Shown here: positions 58,437 through 64,000 of the stretch, piece by piece
Numbering within the stretch: the first letter of the stretch is position 1
Layout: each line of letters starts with the position of its first letter
From: Siphonodentalium dalli
Lineage: Eukaryota > Mollusca > Scaphopoda > Gadilida > Siphonodentaliidae
Direction: 5' to 3'
Assembly: GCA_032622095.1 (NCBI GenBank)
Contig: CP136066.1
Span: forward strand, 206,484,978 to 206,548,977
Length of the DNA stretch: 64,000 nt
Notes under the pieces: generated by a model
Database searches by the model: none
What the model was told of the DNA's origin: nothing
Seen by the model: the letters and a program-made list of their open reading frames with translations, nothing else
Translations under genes and position numbers: made by a program

Positions 58437-58760
58437 GGTTGTAGGTATTCCAGATATAACCGAAAATCCAGGTGAATTTCGAACTGATTCTGTGGTAAAA
58501 GGAACAAATATCTGTGGGCTGTCCAGTTGTGATCTCATAGAACAGAAAAGTGTGTCACCTGAGTGAATAATCTGAATACCTGTGCTCAGCCAGGCGTGAC
58601 CAACAGTGTTCTGCCTTGATAAATTACACTGACAATGAGAGATCTCGCAGGCCTTGGCTCTGGCTGTTTGTATTGACTCACAGCTTTGTAAGGTATAAAG
58701 GGTAAAAGCTACAGGGAGTGCATGAGGGAGTGTATGGGGGTAACTACACAACACATGTGG
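58437..58760 (-). other. Open stretch upstream of numb exon 1, likely 5' UTR
   Basis: The numb frame stays open for over 100 codons before the predicted ATG, and the stretch carries none of the repeat families. Composition (cysteine and serine rich, no motif) does not look like Numb, so 5' UTR is more likely than coding. Confidence 0.35.
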
Positions 58761-59049
58761 TTATACCATCATTTTGGGAATAATGAATTTGTCAATTGCT
58801 GGTATCTGGAAAGACTTTTACGCTATGTGTATGTTTCATGTGATAACACAGTGTAAGTTGTAACAACCCATACAGGGAGGTGTAACGCCCTAAATCAAGG
58901 GTGTAACAGCTGGTAAAATTATGTGTTACAGGTGGATGTGGGTATCCATCATAATTTGGGGGAATAATGTAAATGGTGGGTGATGGGTCTCTGATTAGAT
59001 GTTTATACTCTGCAGGATTGAGATTTTACAGGGGGTAAATTGTTATTTA

Positions 59050-59420
59050 TTTAAGATTGGTTTCCAATTGCCACCCCTCCCCCCTTGAACCAGACAAATC
59101 CAGTTGCACCCCCCCCCCCCCCCCCCCAGTCTAAAAACTTTTCAACTGGTACCTCAGCTCGAACATTTCCAACCCCTGACACACACACACACTCTCCTTG
59201 AATTTTTTTTAACTGATGGTCATTTCAGACCAAAAGTAGAAACATATTCTACTGTTGGTCTAAAAACAAACAAATTCCCCACTTATTAATGGCTGGAATA
59301 TCAAGCAATGAAATCAATTTCAACCTACATGTGGCATAACATTTCCAAATAATGTTGTGCCACTTTATGCAGGCATGAAATTTCCAAATGTTGAAAATTT
59401 TGACAAATTAAAAAAAATAT
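59050..59420. repeat. Dispersed repeat with C tract, inverse of 57.3 kb
   Basis: A run of 20 C at 59109-59128, then CTCGAACATTTCCAACCCC, (AC)n, and GTCATTTCAGACCAAAAG. Opposite in strand to 57300-57625. Confidence 0.6.
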
Positions 59421-59874
59421 AGGAAAATAGTGGCAACTTGGATTCAAATATGCGATTAATTTAAACAGATTTAACATTAGATCTGTCAATACATAAAGAA
59501 GTTTCATATAAATGGTGGGTTTTTTATTGATAATATTAAGTTTGAAATGGACGGTATATTTTCTCCTCCAGTGAAGTGGTACTCCGGTATGGTGCTCTCC
59601 ATGATTTTTTTTTTTTTTTCACCGTTTGTTTTTGAAGTTTTGAAACAGTTTACACTAGAATTGTGTATTATAATGGAAAATATAACTTTTACTCGATCGA
59701 TTGTGTTGGAATTTTAAGAATTGGTTCAGGCGTTTGTGAATTATGGCTGTTAACAATAAGGAGGTATTTGATTCTGTGATCTCCATTGTTACGTATCATA
59801 TCTATAGCGATGTTTAAAGTGGTGCACTCATTTTAAATTTAAATATTTTTTTATTTATATTTTTACTCGTTACA

Positions 59875-60141
59875 ACACCCCCCTATGTGCTATATCACCT
59901 AATTTGCAGAAGATAAATTGCATAATCGAGGTGACATCAAAGTTAACATTGTTTTAGTTACTTTTTCCCTTCTGTTCAGTTCTATATCCCCTTATCGAGG
60001 TGACCAATGGGTTAACAGCACCAACTTCAACTGAAGAACTTCAATCTGATTCTTGGTCTCCCTTAGCAGTTGAGGCCTAAAGCAGAATGAAGTTCCCAGA
60101 GGGTCCGGGGTACCTGATTCTGCGAATGATAGACACACTAT
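59875..60141. mobile_element. Family C, copy 13, rearranged
   Basis: CACCTAATTTGCAGAAGATA, then an out-of-order CTTTTTCCCTTCTGTTCAG block and GCAGTTGAGGCC, ending GCGAATGATAGACACAC. The terminal palindrome is reduced to a few bases. Confidence 0.65.
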
Positions 60142-60262
60142 ATCCAGACTTGGTCTGCATACTGATGTCACACCTCACCAGCATATGATCATTTAGGGGA
60201 TCGATTAATTGTATAATATACCAATTGTTGGTCTCCACAAATTGTATACTACTGTATGTGTA

Positions 60263-60468
60263 CAGTAATGCTCTAAATAATCGACTCCTTAAGCACAGCA
60301 AAATTATGGGTAATTTTTCAGGATTTAGTCGGAAATATGGCTTGTTGCCATTCATCGGAAAGCTCTAGTTTTCCGATGAATGGCAACAAGCCATATTTCC
60401 GACTAAATCCTGAAAAATTACCCATAATTCTGCTGTGCTTAAGGAGTCGATTATTTAGAGCATTACTG
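60263..60468. mobile_element. Family A hairpin MITE, copy 26
   Basis: CAGTAATGCTCTAAATAATC to GAGCATTACTG, almost perfect inverted arms (both share the rare TTAAGCACAGC / GCTGTGCTTAA change), tip shortened. Confidence 0.9.
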
Positions 60469-60576
60469 TACATGTTTTTGCATGCCACAGGGTATAACAC
60501 ATGGACTCAAGGTCAAAAATATCTTGTTACAGTTGGTGATGTATGTCACACCTCTAACCCAATAAGTCTGGATTTA

Positions 60577-61037
60577 GTGTGTCTGACATTAGCAGAATGA
60601 GGCTCCCAGAGGGTAATTTAGTGACGCCACATGGCAGGCTAGCATCACCAAATTAACCCTCTGGGGACCTCATTCTGCTTAAGACTCAACTATTATGGGA
60701 GTACCGGTAGATTTATCAGGACCGTAAATGTCGAAATATTAAAATAACCCTAGTCTACTTTCATGGACCAGGAGACCTAGCATCAGATTTAAGTTCCCCA
60801 GTTGAAGTTGGCGATGTTGGCCCATTAGTCACCTCGATAAGGGATATAGAAACTGAACAGAAGGGAAAAAGTAACAAAAAACAATGTTAACTTGAGACTA
60901 TAGATACTTCCAAGAAGATGAGGCCTTAGCAGAATAAGGTCCATGGAGGGTGAATTTGGTGATGCTAGCGCACTGTGCAAGATAGCAGCACTAAAATCAC
61001 CCTCTTGGGACCTCATTCTGCAAATGTCAGACACACT
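60577..61037. mobile_element. Family C, copy 14
   Basis: GTGTGTCTGACATTAGCAGA to AAATGTCAGACACAC, with about 60 bp of extra sequence (ACCGGTAGATTTATCAGGAC) between the first palindrome and the middle. Confidence 0.75.
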
Positions 61038-61100
61038 ATGTCCAGGCTTGTTTGAAACACTCTGATGTGCATCACAGTGAATAAACTTGGTGAATGCAGA

Positions 61101-61510
61101 TATATGACCCGTCATATCAAATCCAGTCGTAAGTTGGGATTTTTTTACCCTGTGCCAATGCATTCTCTTATATATGCGAGTCGACCATAGGTCGCCTCGC
61201 ATATATAAGAGAATGCATTGGCCTAACAATTTTTTATCATTTAAAAAAAATAAATGTTTCTTACAATTTTTAGGACATAAAATAAAAAACATCCATTACC
61301 CTGCAGGGAGCCCCACACATATATAGAAGCAATAGAAGTGTGTCGTCTGCTCATGTTTGTCTGGGGCTCTGTATGGGTGAAATTATAAAATTGTTAAAGA
61401 ATACAAGAAAAAATTATTAAAATTGTAAAAAATTGTTAAGAGAATGCATTGGCACAGGGTAAAAAAAATCCCGACTTACGACTGGATTTGATATGACGGG
61501 TCACATATAT
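61101..61510. mobile_element. Inverted-repeat element L with the shared hairpin core
   Basis: TATATGACCCGTCATATCAA ATCCAGTCGTAAGTTGGGAT at the left is fully inverse to the right end (ATCCCGACTTACGACTGGAT onward). Inside is the CCAATGCATTCTCTTATATA hairpin core of families B, G and E, an A/T spacer and a 90-bp unmatched centre. No TTAA at the ends. Confidence 0.8.
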
Positions 61511-61613
61511 CAATAAATTTTGTATCAAAATTGCCAACACACAACGCCATTCTTTCATATATGTTATACAAATAAAGTGATTCTTGTTGATTTCGCCATT
61601 CTTTCATATATAT

Positions 61614-61710
61614 TCCGATGAATGGCAACAAGCCATATTTCTGACTAAATTCTGAAAAATTACCCATAATTCTGCTGTGGTTAAGGAGTCGATTATCTAG
61701 AGCATTACCG
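61614..61710. mobile_element. Family A, copy 27, right arm only
   Basis: TTCCGATGAATGGCAACAAG to GAGCATTACCG, immediately after repeat-like CATTCTTTCATATATATT. Confidence 0.8.
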
Positions 61711-61763
61711 TATGTATTGAAGCACACACACCGTTCACTTAACATTTTCTATACTAATTGCTC

Positions 61764-61871
61764 GGGAAGAGCTTTCCAATGAATGGCAACAAGCCATATT
61801 TCCGACTAAATCCTGAAAAGTTACCCATAATTCTGCTGTGGTTAAGGAGTCGATTATTTAGAGCATTACTG
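61764..61871. mobile_element. Family A, copy 28, right arm only
   Basis: GGGAAGAGCTTTCCAATGAA to GAGCATTACTG, 50 bp after copy 27 in the same orientation. Confidence 0.8.
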
Positions 61872-61940
61872 TACATCGTAGAAGTGTTCAACAAAAGGGC
61901 ATAACCGATCGATGCTGTCGAATATTTTGACAATAATAGT

Positions 61941-62323
61941 TTAACCCTTTACCCAACAAACCGGCCAAAACCCGCCAAATAAAGCTTCAACAGCCTAAAA
62001 TATCTTCGGTCTGTCTCAATAAAACCATACAAATATGGATATCATTGGAACCGGCTCCTTGACCACATTGTGATGGTTACAGTTATGCCCTGTGCCAATG
62101 CATTCTCTTATATATGCGAGTCGACCATAGGTCGCCTCGCATATATAAGAGAATGCATTGGCCTAAAAAAAAACTTTTTAACATTTTTTCTTACATTCTT
62201 TAACAATTTTATAATTTTTAATGTGTTAAGCCAATGCATTCTCTTATATATGCGAGGCGACCTATGGTCGACTCGCATATATAAGAGAATGCATTGGCAC
62301 AGGGCCGTTGGGTAAAGGGTTAA
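61941..62323. mobile_element. Family B MITE, copy 9, abutting family D
   Basis: TTAACCCTTTACCCAACA to GGGTAAAGGGTTAA; short arm reduced (GGGCCGTTGGG). The right TTAA (62320-62323) is also the left TTAA of family D copy 2. Confidence 0.88.
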
Positions 62324-62988
62324 AGGCCCATTTAATTTTCGAGTCACCGATTAATTATTTTATAGTGCCTTCATATACGGTTTTAATAAAACTATATGAC
62401 ATAAAATATGATTAAAATATTATAATTCATCACCATTTGGAACATCTGTGTCTCAGAATGTACCCACCCATAGGCATAGAGTAAAAGAAAATAGCTGAAA
62501 CCATAGAAACACCCCCCCCCCTTTCAAATTCAAACTAACATATAGAGTTATTCCCCTTCTATTGAAAATAATAGATTTGCAGAAACTAAAGCACAGAAAA
62601 CATGTCGGTACCTAAACAAAAACAACATGTTCAGTTTATTATACAGGATAAGCTGATAATACAATGTTTTGGAGCTTCCTCTTTCAAATGGTACAGTAAT
62701 GCTCTAATTAATCGACCTCTTAACCAAAGCATAATTATGGGTAACTTTTCAGGATTTAGTCGGAAATATGGCTTGTTGCCATTCATCGGAAAGCTCTCCC
62801 CGAGAGCTTTCCGATGAATGGCAACAAGCCATATTTCCGACTAAATCCTGAAAAGTTACCCATAATTATGCTTTGGTTAAGAGGTCGATTAATTAGAGCA
62901 TTACTGTATATAACATGGTATATATTTTATATAATGTAATCTGGAGGGGGGGGGGGGGGGGGGTGTAAAAAATTAAGTGGGCCTTTAA
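62320..62988. mobile_element. Family D MITE, copy 2, with nested family A
   Basis: TTAAAGGCCCATTTAATTTT to AATTAAGTGGGCCTTTAA. Family A copy 29 sits after TTTCAAATGG, and an 18-bp G run lies near the right end. Confidence 0.83.
62694..62906. mobile_element. Family A, copy 29, nested in family D
   Basis: Full hairpin flanked by TA at 62692-62693 and 62907-62908. The uninterrupted D copies have a single TA here (AATGGTATATAAT), giving a second direct demonstration of the TA target. Arms are nearly identical, including the shared AACCAAAGCATAATTATGGG. Confidence 0.93.
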
Positions 62989-63056
62989 TAGTGCATTCTT
63001 CATATGGTTGTAGTGGCTGAGTCCTAAAACAACAGTTTGAGTAGTGATCTAAGCAC

Positions 63057-63456
63057 TTAACCCTTTACCCAACAGAAGGGCCCTGTGCCAATGCATTCTC
63101 TTATATATGCGAGTCGACCATAGGTCGCCTCGCATATATAAGAGAATGCATTGGCTTAACACATTAAAAATTATAAAATTGTTAAAGAATGTAAGACAAA
63201 ATGGTAAAAAGTGTTAAAAAAAGATTTTTTTTAGGCCAATGCATTCTCTTATATATGCGAGGCGACCTATGGTCGACTCGCATATATAAGAGAATGCATT
63301 GGCACAGGGCATAACTGTAACCATCACAATGTGGTCAATGAGCCGGTTCCAATGATATCCATATTTGTATGGTTTTATTGAGACAGACCGAAGATATTTT
63401 AGGCTGTTGAAGCTTTATTTGGCCGGTTTTGGCCGGTTTGTTGGGTAAAGGGTTAA
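63057..63456. mobile_element. Family B MITE, copy 10, abutting family D
   Basis: TTAACCCTTTACCCAACAGA to GGGTAAAGGGTTAA, complete, opposite orientation to copy 9. The right TTAA is shared with family D copy 3. Confidence 0.88.
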
Positions 63457-63892
63457 AGGCCCACTTAATTTTCGATTGACCAGATTTATCCCATATTATA
63501 TACCATTTGGAAGAGGAACCAAAAATATATATAAAACAATTCCACCAGAATACAGAACAGCTGTGACCTAGGAGTGTCCACCAAGTGATATAGATTCTCA
63601 GATTCATTTCAAGACTGCCCCCCCCCCCTTGTTAACCCAGAATGCATCAGAATTCAAACTAAGAGATAGTTATTCCCCTTCCATTGAGAATAATAGACTT
63701 AAAAGTACAGTCTGGATCAAAATTAATCACAGAACAAACCTCAGTACCTCAACAAAAACAATGTTCTCAGTTTATTCGACCGGAGCAGTTGATAATACAA
63801 TGATTCTGAACTTGCTCTTTCAAATGGTATATAATATGGAATATGTTGTATATAATGTGATCTGGTGGTTCGAAAATTAAGTGGGCCTTTAA
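63453..63892. mobile_element. Family D MITE, copy 3
   Basis: TTAAAGGCCCACTTAATTTT to AATTAAGTGGGCCTTTAA, 440 bp, uninterrupted. It serves as the empty-site reference for the A insertion in copy 2. Confidence 0.85.
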
Positions 63893-64000
63893 TGTGTCAT
63901 TAATGCAGGGTTTCCGCCAAGGGGAAATTAATGAGTCCGTATTGGGGAAACGCATAACGCGACTGGCGAAAATTTTGTTATTTGACACTGAAAAGTAGCC

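Noticed and set aside
58437-58754. Upstream extension of the numb frame as additional coding sequence
   Set aside because: Open but without Numb-like or other recognisable composition. An in-frame ATG at 58538 exists, so it is noted as an alternative start rather than annotated as coding.
1-64000. tRNA and rRNA genes
   Set aside because: No cloverleaf with the A and B box consensus (TGGCNNAGTGG, GGTTCGAATCC) and no rRNA-like segment was found by eye. A dedicated covariance search could still find one.

Overview
The window is AT-rich metazoan DNA dominated by introns and mobile elements. The one host gene I can support is a complete numb gene (Numb, the PTB-domain cell-fate determinant and endocytic adaptor), read on the minus strand from an ATG at 58436 to a stop at 8094. 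Ten coding exons join in phase with GT-AG introns and give a 562-residue product. Eight exons (37673 to 8094) are certain from family resemblance. Two upstream exons (58405-58436 and 50404-50475) rest on splice signals, phase and a basic N-terminal composition. The protein resembles invertebrate Numb most; together with the repeat content this suggests a lophotrochozoan, perhaps a mollusc. The species cannot be fixed from the sequence alone.

Layout. 1-8 kb: repeats downstream of numb. 8.1-15.8 kb: last four coding exons. 22.2-25.0 kb: the three exons that make the core of the PTB domain. 25.0-37.5 kb: a 12.5 kb intron holding two tandem arrays, a 73-bp-unit array at 26-28 kb and a 37-bp-unit array at 36.3-37.5 kb. 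37.5-37.7 kb: the exon with the basic N-terminal motif. 38.2-43.2 kb: a full-length Ngaro-type tyrosine-recombinase retrotransposon in the next intron, opposite in strand to numb. 43.2-64 kb: repeat-filled intron and upstream DNA with the two upstream exons.

Mobile elements. About 29 copies of one hairpin MITE (family A, CAGTAATGC termini, TA target) and some 30 copies of TTAA-flanked MITEs occur. The TTAA families are B, E, G and H, which share TTAACCCTTT-type ends, and D, with TTAAAGGCCCACTTAA ends. Family C (about 420 bp, CTGTCATTTGCAGAATGAGG ends) has about 14 copies. Elements are repeatedly nested, and several nests preserve the empty site, so target duplications can be read directly (TA for A, TTAA for B). 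Families B, E, G and one further element carry the same roughly 70-bp hairpin core inside different ends.

The most notable observation is that the 37-bp minisatellite beside the numb exon at 37.5 kb is built from that exon's own coding sequence, with a decayed copy of the exon end and its splice donor at the far side of the array. No bacterial genes, CRISPR arrays, rRNA or convincing tRNA genes were seen.
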